A DNA stretch of 64,000 bases from Photobacterium malacitanum (GCF_900185615.1 NZ_FYAK01000002.1:186001-250000); one strand, 5' to 3'; positions 17,588-26,530 are shown, counted from the first letter of the stretch. Notes: generated by a model not told the origin, from the letters alone. Numbers and translations: made by a program.

Positions 17588-17884
17588 ATGATGTTAGTGG
17601 AACAACGAAATTTTACGTTATGTGGTAATCAACAAGGTAATGCTTGTGTAAGAGTGATCCCTACAGGGAAGTTAGAAGTTATTATTGCTGATGATGATTC
17701 TTTATGTGAGGCAGAATTTTCACAATTGTGGTTTAACAAAGCAGGCATGAAAACATTATTAGTATGTCGTGAACAAGAGCAAGTCTGTTGGCAATTAGAC
17801 CTCACAAATAAGGATGCTAAAGAACTTGAAGCGTTAATTGAATCAGCACAAGAAGAGTTTGAGATTCTGATGCGTGCGTTGTAG
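17588..17884 (+). CDS. Small hypothetical protein
   Basis: Not recognised. 98 residues; ATG 17588 is chosen because AGGGAGAG precedes it, although the frame is open to 17540. Acidic, with three Cys in the first two thirds and a C-terminal amphipathic helix (ELEALIESAQEEFEIL). Followed by a strong terminator. Confidence 0.6.
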   Translation: MMLVEQRNFTLCGNQQGNACVRVIPTGKLEVIIADDDSLCEAEFSQLWFNKAGMKTLLVCREQEQVCWQLDLTNKDAKELEALIESAQEEFEILMRAL

Positions 17885-17919
17885 ATTCTAGGAAAATAAT
17901 ATGTTGATGTTATCGAATT

Positions 17920-17953
17920 AAGCCCTACAAGTGTTGTTCTTGTAGGGCTTTCA
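17920..17953 (+). terminator. Bidirectional terminator
   Basis: 12-base stem (17920-17931 with 17939-17950), 7-base loop, between convergent genes. Confidence 0.85.
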
Positions 17954-17974
17954 TTTGTGGTTATGTTTCAGATC

Positions 17975-19312
17975 TTAGTTTCGCGGAATAGGTAGATAAA
18001 GCATTGCTTTTAAGCCACCTAGCGTACTGTGAGTTAAGACTAAATCACCGCGATAACTATGCGCTAGTTCATTAACAATATTGAGCCCAAGTCCAGTACC
18101 TGGCGTATTTTCATCTAACCGAACCCCACGTTTTAGTACTTGCTTGCACTTTTCAGTGGCGATACCGGGGCCATCATCTTCAATGACTAGCACAATATGA
18201 CCATCAACAATGGGTTCTTGATAAACGCGAATGAGACTATTGGCCCATTTATAGCTATTTTCAATCAAGTTACCGATCATTTCGTCTAAATCGCTTTTTT
18301 CAACCGCAATTACCACATCACTATCAAGTTCATTCACCAGCACCACGCCACGATGGGCATAGACTTTATCCATCGCCAATGAGATTGCATCAATACGGTG
18401 TGACAGTGCCGTTTTGGTCGCAAGAATATTCATCGCGCCAGCCATGCGTGCACGACCTAAATGATAGTCAATATGTTGCTGCAACTGTTGCAATGCAGGT
18501 GCCAGTTTAGCTTGCGTTGTTGGATCTAATAACGACACTTCATTATTTAGGATCGCAATCGGTGTTTTTAACGCATGGGATAAATTCCCCGAGTGGTTTC
18601 TCGCCCGTAATAACAACTCTTGATAATGAAAAAGCAGTGCGTTTAGATCATCAATAACGGGCTGGATCTCAACCGGATAAAGGCCTGTAAGCTCGGTTGA
18701 ATGACCTTCACGTACTTCAATGAGGTTTTTACGCAGTTTACGTAATGGCCATAACGACCAACTCACTTGCAATGTTGTTAATGCTAAAATGCCAATTGCC
18801 ATAATGGTCAGAATCACCCACAAACCATGAGTTAATTGCTGTAGTGTTTTTAATAGTTTGTCTTGATTAACCGCCACTGATAATTCGATAGGGTAATCAC
18901 TGTCAGGCAAACTAAACTTACGCTTTACAACAATAAGTGATTGATTGTTAGGGCCTTCAAAGCCTTTCTTATCATTGCCTCTGATGGTGGTATCCCATAA
19001 TGAGCGTGATCGTAAAACTTGTTTATTGAGTTTTAATGACCAATATAAACCACTGTATGGAAAATTAAAGCGTGGGTTTGATAGGCGGCCATCAACAAAT
19101 AATTGACCGTGTTTATCAATATCTACCTGTGCGGTAATTTGATCCATGTAGAGGTATAGCTGTGATTTTTCTTGTTCAATTAAGTAGGTTTTAATAAAAG
19201 AGGGAACAAGGTAACCGGCGGATAATGTAATCGCCAATAACCAAACTGCTGCAGCAATCAGCAGTCGGTTACGAATACTTGGTCGGCGATTTTTTATTGG
19301 ATTAGTTAGCAT
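17975..19312 (-). CDS. PhoQ-like sensor histidine kinase
   Basis: Two membrane segments (about 15-40 and 160-185) enclose a periplasmic sensor, followed by HAMP, a HisKA with H-box NLSHALKTPIAIL, and an HATPase with NLIENSYKWA, DDGPGI and GTGLGLNI. The H-box form and layout match PhoQ-like kinases of the PhoPQ/CarRS group. ATG 19312 overlaps the response regulator stop by 11 bases, suggesting translational coupling; an upstream start at 19333 is possible. Third gene of the PepSY-RR-HK operon. Confidence 0.88.
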   Translation of the reverse strand: MLTNPIKNRRPSIRNRLLIAAAVWLLAITLSAGYLVPSFIKTYLIEQEKSQLYLYMDQITAQVDIDKHGQLFVDGRLSNPRFNFPYSGLYWSLKLNKQVLRSRSLWDTTIRGNDKKGFEGPNNQSLIVVKRKFSLPDSDYPIELSVAVNQDKLLKTLQQLTHGLWVILTIMAIGILALTTLQVSWSLWPLRKLRKNLIEVREGHSTELTGLYPVEIQPVIDDLNALLFHYQELLLRARNHSGNLSHALKTPIAILNNEVSLLDPTTQAKLAPALQQLQQHIDYHLGRARMAGAMNILATKTALSHRIDAISLAMDKVYAHRGVVLVNELDSDVVIAVEKSDLDEMIGNLIENSYKWANSLIRVYQEPIVDGHIVLVIEDDGPGIATEKCKQVLKRGVRLDENTPGTGLGLNIVNELAHSYRGDLVLTHSTLGGLKAMLYLPIPRN

Positions 19313-19961
19313 TGATACGATATCCAAGACCACGTACTGTCTTGATTACATCATTACCAATTTTGCGGCGAATACGACCAATAAACACTTCAATAGTATT
19401 AGAATCGCGATCGAAATCTTGCTTATAAATATGTTCAACTAACTCAGTTCGAGAGATAACTTTGTCGGTATTGTGCATTAAATATGACAATACTTTAAAT
19501 TCAAGAGCGGTTAAATCGATCACTTGATCTTGCCAAGTTACTTTTGAAGTACGCGTGTCTAAACTCAACTCTCCAGCTTGAATTATAGGTGAAACATTGC
19601 CTGTTGCACGACGTAACTGGGCACGGACACGCGCAATTAATTCAACCATTTGAAACGGTTTAGTGAGGTAATCATCGGCACCAGCATTTAAACCATCAAC
19701 ACGTTGAGTAAGCTCATTACGTGCGCTGAGGATCACTACCGGGCAATTAACGTTCTCTTCACGAATGCCTTTTAAAACCGTGATACCATCAAGTTTAGGT
19801 AGGCCTAAATCAAGCACTATTGCATCCCATGGTTCAGATGTTGCACGATAAAGTGCATCAATACCATCGGCAGAGTGCTCTGCAACCCAACCATTTTGCT
19901 CTAAACCGGTGACAATTTGCTCACCTAATGTTACATCATCTTCAACGACTAAAATTTTCAT
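19302..19961 (-). CDS. OmpR/PhoP-type response regulator
   Basis: 219 residues: a receiver domain (phospho-Asp in IVLDLGLPKLDG, switch residues in VVILSAR and the Lys in DYLTKPF) and an OmpR winged helix (LTALEFKVLSYLM, VFIGRIRRKI, TVRGLGYRI). Its start overlaps the upstream PepSY gene by four bases (ATGA). The target regulon is not visible, but PhoP-like regulators with PepSY partners often control envelope modification. Confidence 0.93.
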   Translation of the reverse strand: MKILVVEDDVTLGEQIVTGLEQNGWVAEHSADGIDALYRATSEPWDAIVLDLGLPKLDGITVLKGIREENVNCPVVILSARNELTQRVDGLNAGADDYLTKPFQMVELIARVRAQLRRATGNVSPIIQAGELSLDTRTSKVTWQDQVIDLTALEFKVLSYLMHNTDKVISRTELVEHIYKQDFDRDSNTIEVFIGRIRRKIGNDVIKTVRGLGYRINAN

Positions 19962-20308
19962 TTTGGAACCTTAAGGACACTTTCAAGGTGGCGTCCTTTT
20001 ATTTCTATCATTTTAAGAGTACGGGCTTCATACTCGACTTTAATAATATTATTGTTAGCATCAATAAGCTTTAATTCGTAGATCCATTCATTATCATCTT
20101 TATCTAATTCAACACGAATAATACGGGCTAATAGCTGCTGGTGGACACGATGTTGCAGTGCTGAAAAAGGTTGAATCAGTCCTTGGGCGACAGCATCCAT
20201 AACATTATCATGATGTTCATCAACATCCGTCGTCGGCGCGGCAATCACCTGATAACTAAAGAAGCTGATAAATCCAATAAGATATAAATATTTGTAATGT
20301 TTTTTCAT
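19958..20308 (-). CDS. Periplasmic PepSY-like protein
   Basis: 116 residues with a signal peptide (cut after VIA, about residue 23) and a PepSY-like strand-rich C-terminal half (IRVELDKDDNEWIYELKLID, then VEYEARTLKMIEIKG). First gene of the operon with the response regulator and PhoQ-like kinase, overlapping by four bases. A role as accessory sensor or inhibitor for the kinase is inferred from position only. Confidence 0.8.
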   Translation of the reverse strand: MKKHYKYLYLIGFISFFSYQVIAAPTTDVDEHHDNVMDAVAQGLIQPFSALQHRVHQQLLARIIRVELDKDDNEWIYELKLIDANNNIIKVEYEARTLKMIEIKGRHLESVLKVPK

Positions 20309-20515
20309 ATTTATAACTGTAACTAAGTAGCCATGAATGGAAAATGAATAGCCCTATTATAGATAGATTATTTATTTTGTAAGCCTTTAAATTTTTTCAG
20401 CTTTTTAAAGTTACTGTCGCTGAAAGCATAAAAGTGTCTTTTTAAGATGCCTAGTCTAAGTTTAGTCGTTTTATTACACGTTAAGTTAGCAATAGTAAAG
20501 TTGATTAAGCCACTG

Positions 20516-20623
20516 CACATGCCCGAGTCTACACTCCGTCATTTCTTACAGCGCATGCCTGAGTATACACTCTGTATCTTCCTACAACACATGCCCGTGT
20601 CCAAATTCCGTCATTCCCTACAG
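20516..20623 (+). repeat. 36-base tandem repeats (three degenerate copies)
   Basis: Copies start at 20516, 20552 and 20588 and share the frame catgcccg-N-cactccgtc-N-ctaca; a fourth start at 20624 (tgaatgcccg) runs into the REP hairpin. There is no spacer between copies, so this is not a CRISPR array. Confidence 0.75.
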
Positions 20624-20758
20624 TGAATGCCCGCGAGGGCGATAGGGAATCTACCATCCACGCGTTGTAGAGCTATTTTCGCTGGCTTCTTTAATGCTCA
20701 AACACGGGCTGAATAGTTTACGGATAGTCATCATAAAAATATGGCTGTCCCATGTTTT
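20588..20758 (+). repeat. Direct repeat unit A with REP-like hairpin
   Basis: About 170 bases, nearly identical to 20771-20942. It contains ATTCCCTA...TAGGGAAT arms around GCCCGCGAGGGC, a REP-type imperfect hairpin, and ends with atggctgtcc at 20741-20750. Confidence 0.8.
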
Positions 20759-20770
20759 GCTATGTTTCGG

Positions 20771-20942
20771 CACATGCCCGTGTTCCAAACTCCGTCATTC
20801 CCTACAGTGAATGCCCGCGAGGGCGATAGGGAATCTACCATCCGCGCGTTGTAGAGCTATTTTCGCTGGCTTCTTTAATGCTCTAACACGAGCTGAATAG
20901 TTTACGGATAGTCTTTATGAAAATATGGCTGTCCTGTGTTTG
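20771..20942 (+). repeat. Direct repeat unit B with REP-like hairpin
   Basis: Second copy, offset 183 bases from unit A, with a few substitutions. It has the same hairpin and ends with atggctgtcc at 20925-20934. Confidence 0.8.
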
Positions 20943-21119
20943 TCACTTTATGTTTTCACGAGGCTATTAACTGATTGATTATAATGAGGTCGTTAGGGCA
21001 CGTTATGCTTTCAGCGACAGTTACAATATAACGCTCGCCATTAGCGTTTTATAATAACTAATGCGATAATCCCCGCATAAGTTAAACCTTCATAGTATAG
21101 CGATAATAGGTTGATTAGC

Positions 21120-21401
21120 ATGGCTTCAACAGCAGCAGCACTCCATATTTTAGTAAAACATAAAGAACAAGCAGACGATATTCTTGCGCAGCTTAAAAAA
21201 GGTGCTAAATTTCAGACGCTTGCTAAAAAGTATTCAACTTGCCCATCAGGTAAAAGAGGTGGTGATTTAGGTGAATTTAAAAAAGGCGCAATGGTGCCAG
21301 CGTTTGATAAAGCAGTATTTAGCGGTAAAGTGCTAGAGCCAATCGGTCCAGTTAAGACTAAATTCGGTTACCATATTATCAAAGTGTTATACCGCACTTA
21401 A
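21120..21401 (+). CDS. ppiC: Peptidyl-prolyl cis-trans isomerase C (parvulin)
   Basis: 93 residues, a single parvulin domain as in E. coli Ppi[33 protein letters not shown] and [12 protein letters not shown]. Cytosolic foldase. The ATG at 21120 is chosen (AGG 9 bases upstream) over TTG 21111. It lies just beyond the right end of the MITE-like element, so that element may now carry part of its upstream region. Confidence 0.95.
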   Translation: MASTAAALHILVKHKEQADDILAQLKKGAKFQTLAKKYSTCPSGKRGGDLGEFKKGAMVPAFDKAVFSGKVLEPIGPVKTKFGYHIIKVLYRT

Positions 21402-21427
21402 TCGATAAGATTATGATAATGTTTAAT

Positions 21428-21456
21428 AAGGCGCTGATGATTCGGCGCTTTTTTGT
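21428..21456 (+). terminator. Intrinsic terminator of ppiC
   Basis: Six-base GC-rich stem with one bulged G (21428-21434 with 21446-21451), then TTTTTT. Confidence 0.7.
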
Positions 21457-21541
21457 AACGGTAATGAGGCGAGGGTGGTTAGACCAAATTAACGCATCTA
21501 GTCAACCTGTCTTATAGTGATGTTTGGGTAGGGTTATTACA

Positions 21542-22012
21542 ATGAACAAAGATCGACTTATTCGTGGAGGCGTATTTTACACTCTCGCGGCAATTGTTTT
21601 TTTCAGTGCCTTAGAAGCGGCAAAATTTATTTTTTTATTAGGCTCAAGTAAAACCTTGTATTCGATTTCTATTTTTATGTTTTCGCTTGGATACAGCACC
21701 TTATTATTGTTTGTATCGTATTCTTTAGGACAAAAACTGCTGTATGAAGGTAGCCGTAGCAACAAGCTATTTACCATTAAAAGACAATCAATGATGACAT
21801 TGTGCATGCTGAGCTTATTTTCTGGTTTAAGTGTGATTAACATGATTGTGTTATCAGAGTTTGCTTCAGGTGCGTTGATTTCATCAACCTTGACCGATCT
21901 TAGTACGCTGTCTTTGCAGTACGGAGTGACAACGTTTATCGGCACATTGATAGTTTTATTTGTGGTGATGTGGGTAAATAACCTTATTGTCGACAAAGTA
22001 AAAACCGCGTAA
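21542..22012 (+). CDS. Small four-helix membrane protein
   Basis: Not recognised. 156 residues from ATG 21542, with four hydrophobic segments (about 12-35, 42-66, 84-108, 127-150) joined by short loops and a basic loop after helix 2 (SRSNKLFTIKRQ). Inner membrane location is expected. No motif suggests a function. Confidence 0.7.
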   Translation: MNKDRLIRGGVFYTLAAIVFFSALEAAKFIFLLGSSKTLYSISIFMFSLGYSTLLLFVSYSLGQKLLYEGSRSNKLFTIKRQSMMTLCMLSLFSGLSVINMIVLSEFASGALISSTLTDLSTLSLQYGVTTFIGTLIVLFVVMWVNNLIVDKVKTA

Positions 22013-22133
22013 AGCTCGCTTGATACGAGTCAAATTGGTTGTGGCAGCGTGTCGCAACCAATATTAATATTCCATTAAGCGATATAAGAGTATGCTTAGC
22101 CTTAATAATAGAAATTTTTCTTTAAGGAAAGGT

Positions 22134-22481
22134 ATGCGTTATTCATTAATGATGGTTGGTGTGGTTGCACTTTTATCGGGTTGTAGTACTGCAGCTTTAA
22201 CTTCGACGTCTTCTACAACACCAACACCAAAAACAACATCAGTTCAAACCACCAAGCCACTAACGCTCACTGAACAATTTATTCAGCATGGTTATGATGA
22301 TGGTTGTAAAGATGCTTTGAATAATCAATGGCAACCGTCAAAAATGATCCTTGATGACATGAGAGGGGTTGAGAAAATGCGGTATGTTGAAGGTTGGAAG
22401 CAAGGCTATAAACATTGTGTTGTTGGCTTAGGGCCAGTAAAAATCAACGATACAATGCCAATTTCACATCAACAAAAGTAA
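22134..22481 (+). CDS. Hypothetical lipoprotein
   Basis: 115 residues from ATG 22134 (AAGGAAAGG just upstream; an ATG at 22092 lacks such a site). Lipobox LLSGC at Cys17, then a Ser/Thr/Pro linker of about 35 residues, then a small domain with two Cys and the repeated pattern HGYDDGCKDALN and GWKQGYKHC, which probably form a disulphide. Function unknown. Confidence 0.75.
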   Translation: MRYSLMMVGVVALLSGCSTAALTSTSSTTPTPKTTSVQTTKPLTLTEQFIQHGYDDGCKDALNNQWQPSKMILDDMRGVEKMRYVEGWKQGYKHCVVGLGPVKINDTMPISHQQK

Positions 22482-22550
22482 CCTAAGTGGCAATGATTGT
22501 GCCACTAAGTCATCGCTTTGCTTAAACGTTATGTTTGAGAATATTTTGTA

Positions 22551-23657
22551 CTATTGATGAGTTTGGGTCCGCTGTTTGACAGGTTTTGGAATATAACGGC
22601 CTAATTCATCAATTTTACGGTTTTTAGAGAAGAACATTTCAAGTTCAAGCATAATGCCAAGATTCGCGTGATAATTGTAATCACGTGGAAATTCAAGCTG
22701 TGGTCGAGCAGCAAGATATAGCCAGTTTTTATATACTCGACGTTTCCATTCTGCAGAAACCCAATAGTTAGTCACTTCTTTTATTTCATCGGTATCTGCA
22801 CTTATCCCCATTGAATATTCAAACAAATCCTTATCGGTTGTACGTTGATAAATATTGAATTGTTGTACCAGTTCCCATTTATCATCTTGTTGTAAATATT
22901 GTGCACTGGTTGTGGTTCTAAAAATGTTTTTTTGATTAGGCGTTAGAGCATAAAAGCCACTCATTTGAGTAAGTGTGCCAAGCCCTTTTGAATGATAATA
23001 GAAGACTTCTTGGTCAAATTGGGTGGTCCAATTTTGACTAATGCTATCAACGCGAGAAAGGCGCGCTTTGGTAAAAGGATCAAGCGGGAGTTTTATTTTA
23101 ACACCAATATCAAAATCCGATGTCCAGTTGCCAAACCGTGCATATTGTAACCTAAATCCGCCAATAGTATTGCCTGTTTGAGTTTTACTACCAGATGCAA
23201 TCCCGCGTTGCTTACTTTCAAGGCTGTCATAATCACTCGGTTCTGAATCGATGATCACTTTCCAATCACGTTTAACATGCGGTAAATCGAGTTTAAAGTA
23301 GATCTTGAAGTCATTTTCTAGTTTTCCTCGGTGGGAATAGACTGAACGGTGGCGAATTCGAAGATAGCTGCGGTTAGTCAGATTCGCTTTATCATCTGCT
23401 TTGGTTAGACTGTGATCGATATACTTTCCAATATCATGTACTGAGTCACAAATAGATTGTTGAGAACTATCTATCCATTGCTGCATCGTTTGTGAGTTAT
23501 TGTCAGCATTATCATTGTTAACGGGTAGGTTATGCGATGACTTGTTGGTTACAGTGTCACTTTTTGGGGGTATTGTTGCCGCATCAATAGTCGCCGTATA
23601 GCAAAAGCATAATGGCAAAGAAAGGTAATAGATAATAATGTTATTAAAAGTATTCAA
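22551..23657 (-). CDS. Predicted outer-membrane beta-barrel protein
   Basis: 368 residues with a signal peptide (about 1-26) and a polar Asn/Ser-rich segment, then many alternating strands with aromatic ends (RSYLRIRHRS, DFKIYFKLDLP, FRLQYARFGNWTSDFDIGVKI, LYLAARPQLEF). This is the pattern of an outer-membrane barrel of 10-12 strands, but the C-terminus does not end in an aromatic residue. No family is recognised. Confidence 0.65.
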   Translation of the reverse strand: MNTFNNIIIYYLSLPLCFCYTATIDAATIPPKSDTVTNKSSHNLPVNNDNADNNSQTMQQWIDSSQQSICDSVHDIGKYIDHSLTKADDKANLTNRSYLRIRHRSVYSHRGKLENDFKIYFKLDLPHVKRDWKVIIDSEPSDYDSLESKQRGIASGSKTQTGNTIGGFRLQYARFGNWTSDFDIGVKIKLPLDPFTKARLSRVDSISQNWTTQFDQEVFYYHSKGLGTLTQMSGFYALTPNQKNIFRTTTSAQYLQQDDKWELVQQFNIYQRTTDKDLFEYSMGISADTDEIKEVTNYWVSAEWKRRVYKNWLYLAARPQLEFPRDYNYHANLGIMLELEMFFSKNRKIDELGRYIPKPVKQRTQTHQ

Positions 23658-23912
23658 TGCAGTCTTATATCCTTACTTTTGTCGCTAAAATTTAATTTTT
23701 ATATCATGTATGACAACTATACTGATTAATAAATTAATGATTATTAGCTACAGTGTAGATGAATATGGTTATATTTATTGTGTTAATTGATAAGAATAAT
23801 ATTTTATATTTATAGTTTATTTTTGAGAGGTTAATACAATAAATAAGACAGAACAATCGCTTTTTGAACATCATTGTTGACTATCATTATTGTGAATTTG
23901 TTGGAGGGTAAA

Positions 23913-24194
23913 ATGGATAATTCAGAATTTAAAAAGATCAAACAAGAAATGTCGGGAAAAGTGAATGCTATCTTTGATGATTTTGAAGAGTCAAATAATC
24001 GTTTACCTACGATGGAAGAATTCCGCGTTATTATTGCCGATACTGCAGATAATTATTTAGGTCCGATGGAACAAAATGTTATTGATGGCATTAATACTAA
24101 TTTAGAGCGCCAACGGATACGAGAGAAATCGTTATGGGAGGCGGTAACAGAACTTGAGGCAGAGGTTCGTCTTCAGCATGGTGGTGATAGTTAA
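23913..24194 (+). CDS. Small acidic helical hypothetical protein
   Basis: Not recognised. 93 residues from ATG 23913 (GGAGGG 4 bases upstream). Largely helical and charged, with no Cys, signal peptide or membrane segment. Two possible helices are EFKKIKQEMSGKVNAIFDDF and the C-terminal REKSLWEAVTELEAEVRLQ. Confidence 0.65.
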   Translation: MDNSEFKKIKQEMSGKVNAIFDDFEESNNRLPTMEEFRVIIADTADNYLGPMEQNVIDGINTNLERQRIREKSLWEAVTELEAEVRLQHGGDS

Positions 24195-24358
24195 TGTGTC
24201 TCATGATAGCTTTATAGAAGCGATATGTTAGTAATAAATGTCATTGTTATAAAACTGGAAACTCTGTTTTCAACACTTTTTATTAACAATCAGTAAGCGA
24301 GAGGCTATAAAGAGCATATTATTGCTAAGTAAATGGATTCTTATTGAGAGGTTTATGG

Positions 24359-25558
24359 ATGACTGGAACAGTAAATATACTTGAAATTCGTTGTGGTAGT
24401 GGGCATGCAATCGGTGTATTGGAGTTAGATAATACATCGTCACTCAATGCGTTAACCTTGACGATGCTAAAAACGATTCAGCAGCAGTTATTACATTGGC
24501 AACATGATGAAAATATAGTGAGTGTCATTATTCAAGCCGCTGGTGAAAAGGCATTTTGTTGTGGTGCTGATATTCGCGCGCTTTATTATGCATTAGAAAA
24601 TGACCCTGCTGTAACGGCGGTTAATCAGAGTATTGCTGCGACAACGGATGATTATATTCAGCGTACTAATAATGAACAAAGTTATTTAGCTAAGCCATTT
24701 TTAATTGATTATTTTACACTTGAATATAGCTGTGATTATTTAATTCATCATTATCCTAAGCCTATTATTGCTTGGGGAAATGGCTTAATTATGGGAGGCG
24801 GACTAGGATTATTTATTGGAGCGAGTCATCGAGTTGTGACACCTTCAGCTTCACTTGCGATGCCAGAAATAAAGATTGGTCTTTATCCTGATGTTGGTGC
24901 GACATGGTTTTTAAATCAATTGCCATCTGGTATTGGTTTATTTCTTGGTCTAACAGGAGCCGATGTTAATGCCAGTGATGCGTTAGATCTTGCGATGGCA
25001 GATCATCTTATTGTGGATAAAGATCGTGAACGTTTAATTAAGCAGCTAAAACATTATCCTTGGCAGAATATTGCACAAGAGCGTGTTGGCACTGTTGTTA
25101 CTGAAATTTTGACTGCAATAGCAACGGATTCAGAAAAACAACGTCCACCAAGTGAAATGATCCCGTATTTTGCTCAAATTCAGGCAGCCTGTGTTGCGCC
25201 AACACTTGATATTGTTTATGAGCAAATTAAGGCTATTTCAGGTATGGGAACTTGGCTTGAAAATGCAAAGCAAACTTTGAATGAAGGCAGCCCATTATCC
25301 GCCCATATTTGTTTCCATCAAATGCAGCACTATCAACAAGCAAGTTTGGCTGATTGCTTCTTAATGGAGTTATCACTGTCTGTTCGATGCGGTTTGATAG
25401 GAGAGTTTCAAGAGGGTGTTAGAGCACGACTTATTGATAAAGATAATCAGCCAAAATGGTTATATAAAACGCTTTCGGACGTAGATACACGTCTGGTGGA
25501 TTGTTTATTTACACCTTTATGGCACCAGCAACAAAATCCATTAGCTGATTTAGTCTAA
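24359..25558 (+). CDS. Enoyl-CoA hydratase/isomerase family protein, 3-hydroxyisobutyryl-CoA hydrolase-like
   Basis: 399 residues from ATG 24359 (GAGAGG 8 bases upstream). Crotonase fold with oxyanion-hole stretches KAFCCGADIRALY and NGLIMGGGLGLF, and MPEIKIGLYPDVGATWFL, which keeps the Glu and Asp that hydrolyse 3-hydroxyisobutyryl-CoA in the HIBCH subgroup. The longer C-terminal half also fits HIBCH-type proteins rather than simple hydratases. A role in valine or acyl-CoA breakdown is inferred. An SDR gene follows 105 bases later. Confidence 0.87.
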   Translation: MTGTVNILEIRCGSGHAIGVLELDNTSSLNALTLTMLKTIQQQLLHWQHDENIVSVIIQAAGEKAFCCGADIRALYYALENDPAVTAVNQSIAATTDDYIQRTNNEQSYLAKPFLIDYFTLEYSCDYLIHHYPKPIIAWGNGLIMGGGLGLFIGASHRVVTPSASLAMPEIKIGLYPDVGATWFLNQLPSGIGLFLGLTGADVNASDALDLAMADHLIVDKDRERLIKQLKHYPWQNIAQERVGTVVTEILTAIATDSEKQRPPSEMIPYFAQIQAACVAPTLDIVYEQIKAISGMGTWLENAKQTLNEGSPLSAHICFHQMQHYQQASLADCFLMELSLSVRCGLIGEFQEGVRARLIDKDNQPKWLYKTLSDVDTRLVDCLFTPLWHQQQNPLADLV

Positions 25559-25663
25559 TTATAACCAGAAATAAACGGTGTTGTGTTTTCTCTGTTTTTG
25601 TCGTTAGTAATGTTAATCAGTGTCTTTAGAATATTTTATAAACAGGTTTAGGAGCAAATTAAC

Positions 25664-26422
25664 GTGAACATTGATAATAGTGTTGTTGTCATTACAGGAG
25701 CCGGTCAAGGGCTAGGCCAAATGATGGCGGTGACGCTTGCGCAGATGGGAGCACAACTTGCTTTAATTGATGTAAATACGGCAGGATTACGTAAAACACA
25801 AGATCAATGCCATATGCTAAACAGTATGGCACATATCTATGAGGCTGATGTTACCAATGAAGCTGAAGTTGAACAGGCTTTTTTGAATATTATTGAGGAC
25901 TTTGATCACATTGATGTACTGATTAATAATGCAGGGATCCTTGATGATGGCTTATTGGTACAAAAGAGCCCAACAGGTATCAGCAAAATGTCTTTAGAGC
26001 AGTTCCAAACCGTGATGGATGTTAATGTCACTGGTACATTCTTATGCGGTAGAGAAGCGGCTAAATGGATGATTGAGAATGAAACTAAAGGCGTTATTAT
26101 TAATATTTCAAGTGCTGCTCGCGCCGGAAATATTGGTCAAACAAACTATGCTGCTTCTAAAGCGGCGGTAACCACGATGGCGGTTGGCTGGGCGAGAGAG
26201 TTAGGTCAGTATGGCATTCGTGTAGCTGCTATTGCACCGGGCCTGATTGATACGCCAATGGCGATGCAAATTAATGATGACAAGCTTGAGCAAATGCTAT
26301 CGATGGTACCACTCGCACGTTTAGGCGAACCAACTGAGATTGCCCATTCGGTGAGATACATTATTGAAAATGATTATTTCACCGGCAGGGTACTTGAAAT
26401 TGATGGCGGGTTACGGTTGTAA
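25664..26422 (+). CDS. Short-chain dehydrogenase/reductase (FabG-like)
   Basis: 252 residues from a GTG start with AGGAG upstream. Rossmann TGAGQGLG near the N-terminus, NNAG, catalytic Ser in NISSAA, YAASK, and a C-terminal DGGLRL are all present, so an active classical SDR is expected. NADP(H) or NAD(H) dependence is not decided. It lies after the crotonase-family gene on the same strand, suggesting that the pair acts on hydroxyacyl-CoA or related substrates. Confidence 0.9.
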   Translation: MNIDNSVVVITGAGQGLGQMMAVTLAQMGAQLALIDVNTAGLRKTQDQCHMLNSMAHIYEADVTNEAEVEQAFLNIIEDFDHIDVLINNAGILDDGLLVQKSPTGISKMSLEQFQTVMDVNVTGTFLCGREAAKWMIENETKGVIINISSAARAGNIGQTNYAASKAAVTTMAVGWARELGQYGIRVAAIAPGLIDTPMAMQINDDKLEQMLSMVPLARLGEPTEIAHSVRYIIENDYFTGRVLEIDGGLRL

Positions 26423-26530
26423 TCAAGCGTGGTTATACAATGCAAATAATGCTAAAACGCCACCAACGGCAAACATCAGCATTGATAAGCCAAACGCGAA
26501 TTTTGCCATATACGGCATTAATTTTTCCAT
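26423..26530 (-). CDS. 35-residue single-pass membrane protein
   Basis: A short ORF whose stop codon directly abuts the SDR stop on the other strand. It begins MEKLMPYMAKFAFG and continues as one hydrophobic helix of about 20 residues ending in LYNHA. The ribosome-binding site is weak (TTGGA, gap 7). There are terminator hairpins on the side where its transcript would start. Hydrophobicity across the whole ORF argues for a real small membrane protein; function unknown. Confidence 0.5.
   Translation of the reverse strand: MEKLMPYMAKFAFGLSMLMFAVGGVLALFALYNHA

Larger units (their letters stand above)
20411..21023. mobile_element. MITE-like non-coding element with 18-bp terminal inverted repeats
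   Basis: Perfect terminal inverted repeats: CTGTCGCTGAAAGCATAA at 20414-20431 and its reverse complement at 21003-21020, each flanked by TTA (20411-20413 and 21021-21023), which looks like a 3-base target duplication. The 607-base interior has no gene. It holds 36-base tandem repeats and two direct copies of a REP-bearing unit of about 170 bases. No transposase is encoded, so movement would need a partner elsewhere. Confidence 0.7.

Noticed and set aside
20516..20623. 36-base repeats as a CRISPR array
   Set aside because: Copies follow each other with no spacers and are degenerate; no cas genes are in the window.
22486..22506. Seven-base stem after the lipoprotein gene as a terminator
   Set aside because: No T-tract follows, so only a weak hairpin.
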